Source: Fimbriimonadales bacterium (GTDB lineage: Bacteria; Armatimonadota; Fimbriimonadia; Fimbriimonadales; GBS-DC). Taken from it: 64,000 nucleotides of DNA. Position 1 is the first letter of the stretch; every line of letters starts with the position of its first letter. The stretch lies in NCBI GenBank assembly GCA_025998675.1, contig AP024673.1, forward strand, positions 1,926,562-1,990,561. The letters run 5' to 3'. Positions 9,253-18,610 of this stretch are shown here, one piece after another. A model generated the notes under the pieces. The model saw nothing but the letters and a program-made list of their open reading frames with translations. It made no database searches and was not told the origin of the DNA. A program made the translations under genes and the position numbers.

Positions 9253-10677
9253 TTATATACCTGCTTGCGGCGGGGGGCGGAGCGCGCGGATTTCGCGCAA
9301 CAGCTCACGCAGCGCACGCCGACTGGCAGGCAGCAGGAACACCCCCAGCGCCAGCAGGGGCGCATAATACGCCACAGGCGCCAGCAATGAGACGCCCATC
9401 GCAACTGCCCAGAGCAGGTTCACGCCGTAATAGGGCTGCCCGATATAGCGCTTGATTCCCTGATGCAGAAAGACATTGTTCGGCAGATGCGCCAGAAAGT
9501 AAGCGACGCCGTAGCCCAGCACCTCATAGCCTTCGGGCGCGAGGGAGGCGCACAGCGCCGTAGACCAGTAGAGATTGAAGGCGAACACCAGCGCCGCGCG
9601 GGTCACCACATGGCTTTGACGAATCACATAGAGCGCCTGCGCCTGCGCGCTGAAGGTCGCCGTCAGTAGTTGTTCCGCCGTCAAAATCGCCAGCGCGAGA
9701 ATCGCCAGCCGAATATCCCACTGTGCCCCGAAGAGAGGCGGCAGCACATGCCATGCGGTCAGCACAAATACCAAACTCGCGCCGCCCAGACTCAGAATCT
9801 GCGCCTGCGACGAGACATACAGCGTGTTTAGCAGCTTGTGTGGCTGATCCTGCAGGCGTGCAAACACCGAGGTCGTCACATTCCGTATCGCGATCTGCGC
9901 GAAGTTCAGCATGTTCAGCAGCCGCTCCGCCAGCGTCAGGTAGCCGACTGCTTCTTTCCCCGCGATGGGAAGCAACACGAGGGCAGGCGCGAGGTTTTTG
10001 GCGTAGTAAAGCCACTCGGACGCCGCCTGCGAAAAACTGAACCCCAGCATATCGCGCAGCATCCCCCGTTCCCACTGCCAGCGCGGTCGGTAGCGCGTGC
10101 TGAAAAACGCAAGCGATACATTCACCAGCTGCGCCGCCCAGTACGCTGCGACCAGCGCCCATACCCCAAACCCCAGCAACGCCATCGGCACACTCACCGC
10201 GTAGGAGCTGGTCTGCGCGAGCGTGTCGATGAGCGCAATCCGCTTATAGCGCAGCTCCTTTTCCAGCGCGGCTTGCGCGACGATACTCACCGCGTGCAGG
10301 GGCAACCCGACACACAGCGCAAGCGCAACCGTGAAGAAGCCTTCCGTGCGTATCCAGAACACGCCCAGCACGCGCAGCGCCACCAGCGCCGCGCCTGTCA
10401 ACGCCGCGCTGAAAAGCAGCAGCCACCAGAACGCCTGATGCCATATTTCGCGCGGCGCGTCCTGTGGGGCGCGTATCAGGTAAGTGCGCACGCCTGTACC
10501 GACCAGCTGGGTCAAAAACAGGTAAACGCCCATCGCTGAGGCGTACAAGCCGTAGTTTTCGGGACCGACGATGCGCGTCACATACAGCACGCCCACTATC
10601 GAGAGTGCAATGGTGAACACCCTGCGCAGGCTCAGGTAGAGGCTACCCTCCACCGCACGGCGGCGCAACTCACTCAT
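9253..10677 (-). CDS. Oligosaccharide flippase (MOP/Wzx-type)
   Basis: Inner-membrane flippase for undecaprenyl-linked oligosaccharides. The 474-residue protein starts MSELRRRAVEGSLYLSLRR, the positively charged lead typical of PST/Wzx proteins, followed by about 12-14 membrane helices and motifs such as TRIVGPENYGLYA near residues 30-42. I chose the ATG at 10677: it overlaps the stop of the upstream methyltransferase gene by eight bases, whereas the longer frame has a non-hydrophobic, atypical extension. Neighbouring GT2, FkbM and glycosyltransferase genes support a role in exopolysaccharide export. Confidence 0.88.
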   Translation of the reverse strand: MSELRRRAVEGSLYLSLRRVFTIALSIVGVLYVTRIVGPENYGLYASAMGVYLFLTQLVGTGVRTYLIRAPQDAPREIWHQAFWWLLLFSAALTGAALVALRVLGVFWIRTEGFFTVALALCVGLPLHAVSIVAQAALEKELRYKRIALIDTLAQTSSYAVSVPMALLGFGVWALVAAYWAAQLVNVSLAFFSTRYRPRWQWERGMLRDMLGFSFSQAASEWLYYAKNLAPALVLLPIAGKEAVGYLTLAERLLNMLNFAQIAIRNVTTSVFARLQDQPHKLLNTLYVSSQAQILSLGGASLVFVLTAWHVLPPLFGAQWDIRLAILALAILTAEQLLTATFSAQAQALYVIRQSHVVTRAALVFAFNLYWSTALCASLAPEGYEVLGYGVAYFLAHLPNNVFLHQGIKRYIGQPYYGVNLLWAVAMGVSLLAPVAYYAPLLALGVFLLPASRRALRELLREIRALRPPPQAGI

Positions 10678-11581
10678 CGTCGGACAGTATGGCGACGCCC
10701 TGCCCTGTGAGGCGCTCGCGCAGGGCGTCCTCGCTTCGGACAGCGAGCCAGTTTTCCCACTCGTCGACAACAGGCGCTTCGGGCAGGCGCTGTAGTCTTT
10801 CGCTGCTGACGACACGGTAGAGGATCCAGCCGCGCGCGCGCAGGTAGTCGGCAAGCGCCTGCACACTGCTGCCGTATTCCCCCGCGTTGAAGGCGTTCGC
10901 CTCCAGAAAGATAAAGCGCGTGCGCGTCAGGGTCGCCTCCGCGCCGCGCAACACAAACAGCTCGTAGCCCTCCACATCAACCTTGAGCAGGTCAATAGGC
11001 GTCGTCGCCAGCGGTTCGAAGCAGTCTAACGGCGTCATCGGCGCCATGAGCGCGCCTGCGCCTACAGGGGCGACGCGATTGTAGTCATCGCTGCGCACAT
11101 CGGTGAAAGCAACCTCGCCTGCATGCGCGCCCAGCGCCAGGTTGTAAAGATGCAGGTTCGGCAAGCGGTTGAGCGCGGCGTTCGCCTGCAACTGCGCAAA
11201 CACGCGCGGGTGCGGCTCGAAAGCGTACACCTGCGTCGTCTCGCCCAGCGATTTCGCAAGCGGGATGGCATGCGAGCCGATATTCGCGCCGATGTCCACA
11301 ATCGTATCGCCCGGGCGCAGCAGTTTGCGCAGAAACCTCAGATCCAGCGCGCCATGCCAGCGTGAGGCGTGAAAAAACATCAGATGAGTCAGCGTCGTAT
11401 CGAACAGCCGAAAGCGTGCGCCCTGATAGTGGAAAGACACGCGCTCATTTACCCCCAGCGCACGCAACAAGTGAAACAACACGAACCGACCAGGCGACTC
11501 CCAGTGGGCGCGTTGTCGCCAGACCCAGCGCCAGTGGCGCAGTGCGCGGCGAAGCGGATGAACCTGAGCAGAGCCGCTCAC
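10670..11581 (-). CDS. FkbM-family SAM-dependent methyltransferase
   Basis: Methyltransferase of about 303 residues likely acting on a sugar hydroxyl in the surface polysaccharide. The SAM-binding glycine loop VDIGANIGSHAIPLA, the acidic FEPHP and the IDLLKVDVEGYE segment are classic FkbM motifs. I placed the start at a GTG (11581) because a TATAAT box ends exactly six bases upstream of it. The in-frame extension beyond that point would read through the promoter. Translation is probably coupled to the flippase gene, whose start overlaps its stop. It is divergent from the broken glycosyltransferase at 11632. Confidence 0.85.
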   Translation of the reverse strand: MSGSAQVHPLRRALRHWRWVWRQRAHWESPGRFVLFHLLRALGVNERVSFHYQGARFRLFDTTLTHLMFFHASRWHGALDLRFLRKLLRPGDTIVDIGANIGSHAIPLAKSLGETTQVYAFEPHPRVFAQLQANAALNRLPNLHLYNLALGAHAGEVAFTDVRSDDYNRVAPVGAGALMAPMTPLDCFEPLATTPIDLLKVDVEGYELFVLRGAEATLTRTRFIFLEANAFNAGEYGSSVQALADYLRARGWILYRVVSSERLQRLPEAPVVDEWENWLAVRSEDALRERLTGQGVAILSDDE

Positions 11582-11587
11582 ATACGG

Positions 11588-11624
11588 ATTATACCAGAGT
11601 CGCGACAGAAAAGGCAGGTACAAT
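11588..11624. promoter_or_regulatory. Divergent leaderless promoters (FkbM gene / glycosyltransferase)
   Basis: Minus-strand TATAAT (11593 to 11588) ends six bases before the GTG at 11581. Plus-strand TACAAT (11619-11624) ends seven bases before the ATG at 11632. Only 50 bases separate the two start codons. No Shine-Dalgarno is visible on either side. Confidence 0.65.
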
Positions 11625-11631
11625 TTCCCTG

Positions 11632-12952
11632 ATGGGTACAGCGCTTCGCAAACTGCCTGCGTGGCTCCACCACCCGCTGCTGATTGTGGGAGTCGCTCTG
11701 TGTCTGCGCATGGCATGGACAGTTGCCTATGAACCGTGGCGCGACGATTACGAGCGACTGATTGCCCGTGCGCCCAGCCCCGACTCAGGTTCCTATCAGG
11801 AGGTGGCTCTCGTATGGCTCCACTACTGGAATAAGCCCGGTCAGGCGATTCGTGAGCAACCCGAAGCCATCGATTCTATCATCATTCGCGCGCCGGGCTA
11901 TCCCCTGATGATGGCGCTTCTCTACGCGCTGTTTGGCGTCAATCCGTTCTGGGTGGTTCTGGCGCAGATGGGCGCAAGCGTCGCGAACTGTTATCTGGTG
12001 ATTGCCGCGTTGCGGCGTATCAGCAGCCCTCTGGGGGCTGCGCTGGGGGGATGGCTCTTTGCAGTGAATCCGATTCTTATCGATCACACACAGCTGATTC
12101 TAACCGAGACTTTTTTCGTGCTGGGTGCGACGCTACTACTTTATTCGCTCTGCCGGTGGCGTGCGCATCCTGCGCCTGACCCCCTGCGCGCAGGGTTCGG
12201 CAGCGGCGTTGCCCTGGCGTTCACCACGCTCATACGCCCGGGGATGTTGTGGTTAGCGCCGGTTCTGGGCGTGCTGGGCGTTTTTTTCGCGCCCGCTTTC
12301 GGCGCAGGCGCGTCTGCGCTGGCTGGCAGGTTATCTTGTGGGCGTCGTGGCTCTCTTAGCGCCGTGGTCGGTATATAACCGCGTGCATTACGGATCATGG
12401 CGCTTGACCGTCGCTGGCGAACTGTACCTGCTGGATATGACCGGGCTTGCTGTTGCCCGGATGCAGAAGCCCATTCACGAGGCGAGGGCGATTCTGGAGG
12501 CAGAAGCGCTGGCGCATATGCAACGGGACGGCTTGGATCCCAATCGCCAGATTTTTGAGCGGGGGCGCTACTACCGCGCGACGGCTCAACGCTATATCCA
12601 ACAACACTTCAGCGATTTTGTCTATTACTGGCTACGCGGGATGGTCTTCTTCTGGCGCTCGGCGGCAGGACCGAACACAGGAGGTGCATGGATTGAGTCG
12701 GCGACGGCTGTGAAGTTGTGGTTTCAGGTCTACCATTTTGCCTGGATGACGGCGCTTCTACTGGGGCTATGGTTCACCTGGCGGTCTCGGCAGCATCGCT
12801 GGTGGGCGATACTGTTTGTGAGCATAGCGCTCTACTTCACCGTCAGTGCCGGATGCAGCGGCAACGCGCGATTTCGATTGCAAACCTTCGCCTTTTCGCT
12901 GCCTGTGATTGCCGTTGGATTAGGCATTCGGCGCGACTCACGCCAAGTGTAG
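11632..12952 (+). pseudogene. Membrane glycosyltransferase (GT39/GT83-like), interrupted by one frameshift
   Basis: Together the two frames encode about 440 residues of a polytopic, ArnT/PMT-like lipid-linked-sugar glycosyltransferase. The first part starts MGTALRKLPAW, with an N-terminal acidic luminal loop and then RAPGYPLMMALLYALFG. Just after residue 215 a run of seven T (12281-12287) shifts the frame. Dropping one T continues smoothly into SAQARLRWLAGYLVGVVALLAPW and then a C-terminal domain ending LGIRRDSRQV at 12952. Without correction the first frame stops near 12378. Causes could be a real inactivating indel, an assembly error in the homopolymer, or transcriptional slippage on T7. 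The start is supported by TACAAT seven bases upstream. Confidence 0.75.
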
Positions 12953-12987
12953 CACTTTTGCGAGGGTGCGCTCCTCTGAAAGTGGGG

Positions 12988-12993
12988 TATAAT
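12988..12993 (+). promoter_or_regulatory. -10 element (TATAAT) for the secreted glycosidase-like gene
   Basis: GGGGTATAAT ends 20 bases before the ATG at 13014, leaving a short leader that contains GAGGAGA as Shine-Dalgarno. This gene is therefore leadered, unlike its upstream neighbours. Confidence 0.6.
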
Positions 12994-13013
12994 GGGCGTG
13001 AGAGGAGAGACCC

Positions 13014-14915
13014 ATGCGTGCATACTATCGGGTTCTGGGTAGTGTAGTATCGGTCGCTGTCTGGGGGGCTGCGCTCGCGCAGCAGCCGCTTATCAACTAC
13101 GCCACGCTGTTTGGCGAGTTCGATTTCGACTACTATCGGGGCAACCAAAATGTCGGGATGCTACGCGACGGCGTCGCGGAAGGGTTCTCGTTCAACATCC
13201 CTTCAGACTTCACTGCCGAACTGGACGAAACCGATAAAGTGAGTGGGCTTGCGTCTCAGAAAATCAGTTTCAATCGGAATAGCTCCTCCGTCGCCGAAGC
13301 TTCACTTTCTATGCGGATGGACTTCCCTTCAGACGACTACCCCCGCCCTGGAGAAACCATCCGTATTTCGCTGTGGGTGAAAGCAGAAAACTGGGTCAAC
13401 GCCTCGCTGCGTATCCGAGCGCGCGGCTTGGATAGTTCTGGCAGTGTGGATTTGCTCAACACAACAAGCGTGCCCAACACTTGGACTGAGCTGGTCTTCA
13501 ACTACACTGTGCCCAGCTCGAATCCGCAAGGGGTAAGGCTGGATCTGTTTGTTCGGTCGCTGAGCGGCGTTTCGTCAGGCGTTATTCGCTTCGACAAACT
13601 GGAAGTGACGGGTAGCAAGCGCTGGCGCCCGCACCAACCGCGCAGTCTCAAAATCGCCGCGCCCTACTACGCCTGGGCAGAGGAAAACCAGCGCGACTGG
13701 GTCTACTACTCCCGTGAGTTCGATCTGATGTTAGCCATCTGGGACGACATCAAAGCGCTCCGCACACACCGTCCCGATCTACTGAATGTTTATTACTACA
13801 ACCTGATCTATAGTGTTCGTACACCTAATCGGGCGTGGGAACAACGCGATATATTCGGCTACTACTATTGCGATCTCAACCACCCCGACTGGTTCCTGCT
13901 CAATATTTCTGGCAATCGTCAGCAGTTCGGCTCCGACCGCTATGTGATGGATATTGGCAATCCTCAGGCGTCCGCGTGGGCAGCCCAAAATTTGGGCTTA
14001 TCGATGCTGTACGCAGATACAGGCGTGGACGTGATCCACTTCGACAGCTTCATCGACTTTTTCTTCTTGAACTTTCAGTTCCAGAAGTACCCCACTCGCG
14101 CCAGTCGTATCGCGGCGATGCACAAGCACCTTCTGAACATGCGCAATACGCTCAGCGACAGGGATATCAAGTTCATTATCAACACTGCGTCCGCGCTCTA
14201 CACACGCGACCAGCCGCACACTTACTTCGCGCGTCAAGGGCTGCTGGATGGGTTGTTGATGGAAGAAGTTTTCACGACGATTTACTCCCTGCCAGCAGGT
14301 TTTCTCTCGTTCACAGTCTGGGAAGGGCAATTGAACACCCTGATTGAGAATCGCCCGCGCCTTCGGGTAGTGTACACAGGATACGCTGTCCGAAATGCTG
14401 CGGAAGGACGGCGACAGAAAATCTACGCGCTGGCGAGTTTCCTACTATGCTCGGACAACAACAATTACCTGTACCTCGACAAGCACTACTACGACGCGCC
14501 GCCGAACCGCCAGCGCAGCTGGCGTCCCGACGCTGATTTCGATGTGCCGCTCGGTGAACCCACAGGCGGGGTACAGGTGCTGTATCGTTCCTCGGATTAT
14601 CAGGGCGGGCTTTATTACCGACCTTTCCAGAATGGCTTTGTTCTGGTCAATCCCACAGGGAATGTCACCCCCAGTTTCAAAGATGGCGCGGTGTTCACTT
14701 ATATTCTGGACGCCGACTATCGGGAGCTGTGGTCAGGGCAACTGTTCCCAGCAGGCTCGCGCATCAAGCTCTACCCGAAAGAGGCGCGCATCTTCTATCG
14801 GGAGAGTAGCGGACTGCGAACGCCCCCCGGCTCGGACGACGGCGGTCGCAAACCTGAACTGTCGGGAGGCGGCAGCAAGATTCTGCCGAGTGGCGACCCC
14901 ATTCGAAAACGATAA
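13014..14915 (+). CDS. Secreted glycoside-hydrolase-like protein (GHL15-type)
   Basis: A 633-residue exported protein with a signal peptide (MRAYYRVLGSVVSVAVWGAALAQ, cleavage near residue 23). It has an N-terminal beta-sandwich/carbohydrate-binding-like region (about residues 30-195). A TIM-barrel-like part follows with repeated aromatic and acidic strands: KIAAPYYAWAEE, HPDWFLLN, YVMDIGNPQA, GVDVIHFDSF. The layout matches the hypothetical glycosyl hydrolase family 15 group (PF14885-like). The D in VIHFDSF and the E pair in LLMEEVF are plausible catalytic acids, by inference. The C terminus is a low-complexity Gly/Ser/Asp tail. It closes the polysaccharide cluster, so trimming of the exported polymer is a reasonable role. 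Its base composition is less GC-rich than its neighbours. Confidence 0.65.
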   Translation: MRAYYRVLGSVVSVAVWGAALAQQPLINYATLFGEFDFDYYRGNQNVGMLRDGVAEGFSFNIPSDFTAELDETDKVSGLASQKISFNRNSSSVAEASLSMRMDFPSDDYPRPGETIRISLWVKAENWVNASLRIRARGLDSSGSVDLLNTTSVPNTWTELVFNYTVPSSNPQGVRLDLFVRSLSGVSSGVIRFDKLEVTGSKRWRPHQPRSLKIAAPYYAWAEENQRDWVYYSREFDLMLAIWDDIKALRTHRPDLLNVYYYNLIYSVRTPNRAWEQRDIFGYYYCDLNHPDWFLLNISGNRQQFGSDRYVMDIGNPQASAWAAQNLGLSMLYADTGVDVIHFDSFIDFFFLNFQFQKYPTRASRIAAMHKHLLNMRNTLSDRDIKFIINTASALYTRDQPHTYFARQGLLDGLLMEEVFTTIYSLPAGFLSFTVWEGQLNTLIENRPRLRVVYTGYAVRNAAEGRRQKIYALASFLLCSDNNNYLYLDKHYYDAPPNRQRSWRPDADFDVPLGEPTGGVQVLYRSSDYQGGLYYRPFQNGFVLVNPTGNVTPSFKDGAVFTYILDADYRELWSGQLFPAGSRIKLYPKEARIFYRESSGLRTPPGSDDGGRKPELSGGGSKILPSGDPIRKR

Positions 14916-14950
14916 GACCACATCGGGGAATGCAGAAGCTACTTAAAGAC

Positions 14951-14993
14951 GCCGTCAGCCCAGGGGCGCAGAACTGTCCCTGTTGCTGACGGC
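14951..14993. terminator. Hairpin after the glycosidase-like gene
   Basis: Nine-base perfect arms GCCGTCAGC (14951-14959) and GCTGACGGC (14985-14993), with a further CAGGG/CCCTG pairing inside. No T-run follows, so if it stops transcription it is not a canonical intrinsic terminator. Confidence 0.5.
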
Positions 14994-15054
14994 GCCGCAT
15001 CAACCTTTGCCGCGAGACCAGAATTATCAGTGTCGCATCCCTGCTCATTCGAGG

Positions 15055-15060
15055 TATACT
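15055..15060 (+). promoter_or_regulatory. -10 element (TATACT) of the M16 peptidase operon
   Basis: GAGGTATACT ends seven bases before the ATG at 15068. There is no room for a Shine-Dalgarno, so the message is expected to be leaderless. Confidence 0.6.
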
Positions 15061-15067
15061 GTGCCTT

Positions 15068-16369
15068 ATGAACCCAATCGCGACGACTCGAATTGAGTAC
15101 GAAACCTACACCCTCCCAAATGGCTTGCAAGTTATCCTGTCGCCGCACAAAGTCGCGCCGACGGTCGCCGTGCTGGTGCTTTACAAGGTCGGCTCGGTGA
15201 ACGAACCTCGCGGAAAGACGGGCTTCGCACACCTGTTTGAACACATGATGTTTCAAGGCTCCGAAAATGTGCCCCGCGAGATGCACTTCAAGTATGTGGA
15301 ATCAAACGGGGGCGTACTGAACGGATTCACCTCCTACGATTTGACGGCGTATTTTGAGCTGCTGCCCGCGTCCAAGCTGCCGCTGGGACTGTGGTTGGAA
15401 GCCGACCGCATGCGCACGTTGCAGGTATCGCAGGAGAATCTGGACAACCAGCGCGCGGTGGTCAAGGAGGAGCGGCGGCTGTCGGTGGATAATCAGCCCT
15501 ACGCCCGCGCGATGGAGCGCCTGCGCGAACTGGCGTATGACAACTTCGTGAATCAGCACTCCATCATCGGCTCGATGGAAGACCTCGACCACGCGACGCT
15601 GGCGGATGTGCAGGCGTTTTTCCGCACCTACTACGCGCCCAACAACGCGGTGCTGGTTGTGGCGGGCGACTACGACCCCGACGAGGCGCGTGCGTGGATT
15701 GAACACTACTTCGCCGATATTCCGTCGCAGTCGCCCCCGTCGCCCGTGGATGCGTCGGAGCCTGACCGCGAGGAACGGCGGGAGGTATTTTTCGACCCGC
15801 TGGCGAGCGTGCCCGCCGTTGCGCTCACATGGAAAATCCCGCCGCGCGGCACGCTGGAGAACGACGCGCTGCAAATCGCGGGCGACCTGCTGACCGACGG
15901 ACGCGCCTCACGCCTGTATCAGCGGCTGGTGAAACAGGAACAGATAGCGATTAGCGTTTCGGGCGGCGCGGAGGCGCGTCCCGCGCCCAGCCTGTTCCGT
16001 CTGTTCGCGCTGCACCATCCGCATGTGGACCCCACGCGGGTGGAGGCAGTATTGTACGAGGAGATTCAGAAACTCGCCGAGCAGGGTGTGCCTGAGCGCG
16101 AGCTGGAGCGTGTGCGGGCGCAGCTGCTGGCGCAACGCTGGAGCGACAACCTCTATTACGGCATGCAAAGCCCGCTGGGGCGCGCGCTGGGGCTGGCGTA
16201 CTTCGCGGCGTTCGAGGGCGACCCCGACGGCGTCAACCGCGCGCTGGAGCGACTGATGTCCATCACGCCCGACGATGTGCAACGCGCCGTGCAACAGTAT
16301 CTGCACACGACGCGCAACCGCACGGTGATGCATATTCAGGCGGGCGCGATGCAGGAGGGCGCTGCATGA
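15068..16369 (+). CDS. M16 zinc peptidase, catalytic subunit
   Basis: Pitrilysin/insulinase-family metallopeptidase of 433 residues. The inverted zinc motif HLFEH (residues 55-59) lies in GKTGFAHLFEHMMFQG, and the distal glutamate lies within the NQRAVVKEERR segment near residues 130-140. No signal peptide is apparent. The second gene begins inside its last codons (ATG at 16366), giving the usual pair of one active and one inactive M16B subunit that close into a chamber for peptide degradation. The start is set by the leaderless TATACT box. Confidence 0.92.
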   Translation: MNPIATTRIEYETYTLPNGLQVILSPHKVAPTVAVLVLYKVGSVNEPRGKTGFAHLFEHMMFQGSENVPREMHFKYVESNGGVLNGFTSYDLTAYFELLPASKLPLGLWLEADRMRTLQVSQENLDNQRAVVKEERRLSVDNQPYARAMERLRELAYDNFVNQHSIIGSMEDLDHATLADVQAFFRTYYAPNNAVLVVAGDYDPDEARAWIEHYFADIPSQSPPSPVDASEPDREERREVFFDPLASVPAVALTWKIPPRGTLENDALQIAGDLLTDGRASRLYQRLVKQEQIAISVSGGAEARPAPSLFRLFALHHPHVDPTRVEAVLYEEIQKLAEQGVPERELERVRAQLLAQRWSDNLYYGMQSPLGRALGLAYFAAFEGDPDGVNRALERLMSITPDDVQRAVQQYLHTTRNRTVMHIQAGAMQEGAA

Positions 16370-17670
16370 ACCGCGCCACGCCGCCCCCCGATGTGTCGAT
16401 GCGCCCGTCGCAGCTGCCGCTGCCCGAGGCGCACACCCTGCCGAATGGGCTGCGCGTGCTGACCCTGCCCGATTCGCGCGCGCCTGTGGTGGAGTTTCGG
16501 CTGGTGTTGCCCTTCGCGGGACGCGCCTACGACGCGCCCGACTGGGTGGGGCTGTCGTCGGCGACCGCGCGACTGATGATTGCGGGCACACCGACGCGCA
16601 CCAGTTTCGAGATTGCTGACGAAGCCGACCGCTGCGGCGGCAGTATTGGCGTGAGCGCGAACACCGAGACCGCCATCCTGAGCGCGCGCTGCCTGTCGGC
16701 GTCTCTGGAGCCGATGACGCGCCTGATGGCGGATGTGCTGCTCCATCCAACTTTCCCGCCCGACGAGGTGGAGATCGACCGCGCGAACACGCTGCAGCGA
16801 CTGCGCTTACAGCGCTCGCAGCCCGCGTTTTTGGCGGAGGAGCGACTGCGCCTTGCGCTGTTTGGGGCGCACCCCTACGCGCGCCTTGCCCCAGACGAGA
16901 ACGCCCTGCAACGCTGGGGCGTGGACGAGCTGCGCGCGTTCCATGCCGCACGCTACCGCCCGGCGGAGGCGACGCTGCTGATTGCGGGCGACTTCGAGAC
17001 CGGCGCGCTGCTGGCGTTGCTTGCTGACGCGCTGAGCGAATGGCAGGGCGGTATTGATTCGGAACCCCTGTCTGCGCCGCCGTTGCAACCCGCCGAGACG
17101 GGCTGGCTGCTCACCCCGCGCCCCAACTCGGTGCAGAGCCATCTGATGCTGGGCGCGCTGTGCCCGCCGCGCGATGCGCCCGACAGCCTCGCACTCCAGC
17201 TCGCCGTCAGCCTGCTGGGGGCGGGGGCAAGCTCGCGCCTGTTTTTGACCGTGCGCGAGCAGTATGGCTACGCCTATAGCGTCGGCGCACACCTCGATTA
17301 CTACCTGCGTATTGGCGCGTTCGTCGCGGAAGCGCAGACCGCCACCGAGAACACTCATGACGCCATCCGCCAGATTCGCGCCGAAGTCGAACGGCTCATC
17401 CACGACCCCATCCCCGCCGATGAGCTGCAAGCGACACAGAACTACCTGATTGGACGACACCTGCTGGGGCGCATCACGCTGGGCGGAATCGCCGACCTGT
17501 ATAAGCAGGCGGTCATCTACCATCTGCCGCTGGACTACTGGCAGCGCTATCCAGAGATGCTGGCGTCGCTGACCGCAACCGAGGCGCAAACAGCCGCCGC
17601 GCGCTACCTGTCGCCCGAAGGCTTCGTGACGGTCGTGGTGGGCGAGCCGGGGTTGGATAGCGATTCGTAG
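16366..17670 (+). CDS. M16 peptidase-like, non-catalytic subunit
   Basis: A 434-residue M16 homologue beginning with proline-rich MNRATPPPDV and then LPNGLRVLTLPDSRAPVVEFRLVLPFAG. The position where an HxxEH motif should fall reads GLSSATARLMIAGT, so the zinc site is absent. It retains the arginine/tyrosine-containing C-terminal region (REQYGYAYSVGAHLDYY) that helps bind substrate in M16B heterodimers. It overlaps the catalytic subunit gene by four bases (ATGA), indicating translational coupling and a 1:1 complex. Its stop is immediately next to the convergent anti-sigma gene. Confidence 0.9.
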   Translation: MNRATPPPDVSMRPSQLPLPEAHTLPNGLRVLTLPDSRAPVVEFRLVLPFAGRAYDAPDWVGLSSATARLMIAGTPTRTSFEIADEADRCGGSIGVSANTETAILSARCLSASLEPMTRLMADVLLHPTFPPDEVEIDRANTLQRLRLQRSQPAFLAEERLRLALFGAHPYARLAPDENALQRWGVDELRAFHAARYRPAEATLLIAGDFETGALLALLADALSEWQGGIDSEPLSAPPLQPAETGWLLTPRPNSVQSHLMLGALCPPRDAPDSLALQLAVSLLGAGASSRLFLTVREQYGYAYSVGAHLDYYLRIGAFVAEAQTATENTHDAIRQIRAEVERLIHDPIPADELQATQNYLIGRHLLGRITLGGIADLYKQAVIYHLPLDYWQRYPEMLASLTATEAQTAAARYLSPEGFVTVVVGEPGLDSDS

Positions 17671-17671
17671 T

Positions 17672-18589
17672 CTACTGTGCATGCGCTTGAAGCACAGTGC
17701 GCCACTTCTGCGTCATGGGGTCGTCGGGCAGGGCGTCCAGTATTTCCAGCGCGTCGGCGTAGAAGCCCAGCTGATACAGCAGCGCGACGCAGGTGCGGGG
17801 AGCGTGCTGGCGATTGGCGCGCGCCCATGCGAGGCGCGCCTGCTCGTCGGGCGTGAGTGTGCGGAACTCGTAGACGCCGCGCAGTCCCTCGCCTGCGACC
17901 TCGCCTGCCGCCAGCGCCTCCAGCGTCAGGCGGTAGCGTGCGCCCGGCGCGAGCGTTGCGTCAGGCGCGAGGCGTGCGATTGTGTCCTCCACCACCAGCG
18001 GCGCGGTCTCCCCTGTGTCGATGCGCTCCAGTCGCGCGCGGTAGCGCACGGCGTCGGGCACAGCCTGCCAGCGGAACACTGGGGTCAGGCTCTCCAGCGC
18101 AGCGTTGGCGGGGTTCGGCGAAAGCAGGCGCACGGCGCGTTCAGCAGGTGGGCGCTCGTCGCGGGTGAGCGCGTCGGGCGGGCTGGCGAACGCCGCCGCC
18201 GCTGCCGACGCCCATTCGGGCAGCCGCGTCGCCCCTTCGTACCAGACGCCGTTCTCCTGACGGAGCGCGACCGAACCTGCAGGGCTGCCGACCCATAGCA
18301 GACGCAGACCAATAAAGACGATCAGCGCCGCCGCTGCCGCCGCGGGGATCCAGAATCGCAGCGCAGGCAGCCACCGCGCCCGACGCGCCGCGCGAACGGT
18401 CGCCTCCGCCTGAAGCAGGCTTTTGTAAGTCTCACGACACACAGGACACCGCACGATATGGTCGATATATTCGTCGTAGCGCGGGCAGCGTCGCCCCCGC
18501 TCGACCAGCTCGATAATCTGTTCCGCGCTCAGATGTGCCTTGTCCACCCTATCTTCTGGATGCGCCACTGCCATAGTGTTCGCTCGCAT
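17672..18589 (-). CDS. Anti-sigma factor with zinc-finger-like domain
   Basis: A 305-residue single-pass membrane protein. Residues about 40-56 contain YIDHIVRCPVCRETY, an H-x3-C-x2-C zinc-anti-sigma signature. A hydrophobic helix follows near 95-117 (FWIPAAAAAALIVFIGLRLLW), then a periplasmic part with a fibronectin-like stretch (LTPVFRWQAVPDAVRYRARLERI). It lies just downstream of the sigma gene on the same strand with a 21-base gap holding a Shine-Dalgarno (AAGGAG), the normal sigma/anti-sigma order. It probably sequesters the sigma factor at the membrane until an envelope signal arrives. Confidence 0.85.
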   Translation of the reverse strand: MRANTMAVAHPEDRVDKAHLSAEQIIELVERGRRCPRYDEYIDHIVRCPVCRETYKSLLQAEATVRAARRARWLPALRFWIPAAAAAALIVFIGLRLLWVGSPAGSVALRQENGVWYEGATRLPEWASAAAAAFASPPDALTRDERPPAERAVRLLSPNPANAALESLTPVFRWQAVPDAVRYRARLERIDTGETAPLVVEDTIARLAPDATLAPGARYRLTLEALAAGEVAGEGLRGVYEFRTLTPDEQARLAWARANRQHAPRTCVALLYQLGFYADALEILDALPDDPMTQKWRTVLQAHAQ

Positions 18590-18610
18590 TGTTCGATCTC
18601 CTTGTATCGC

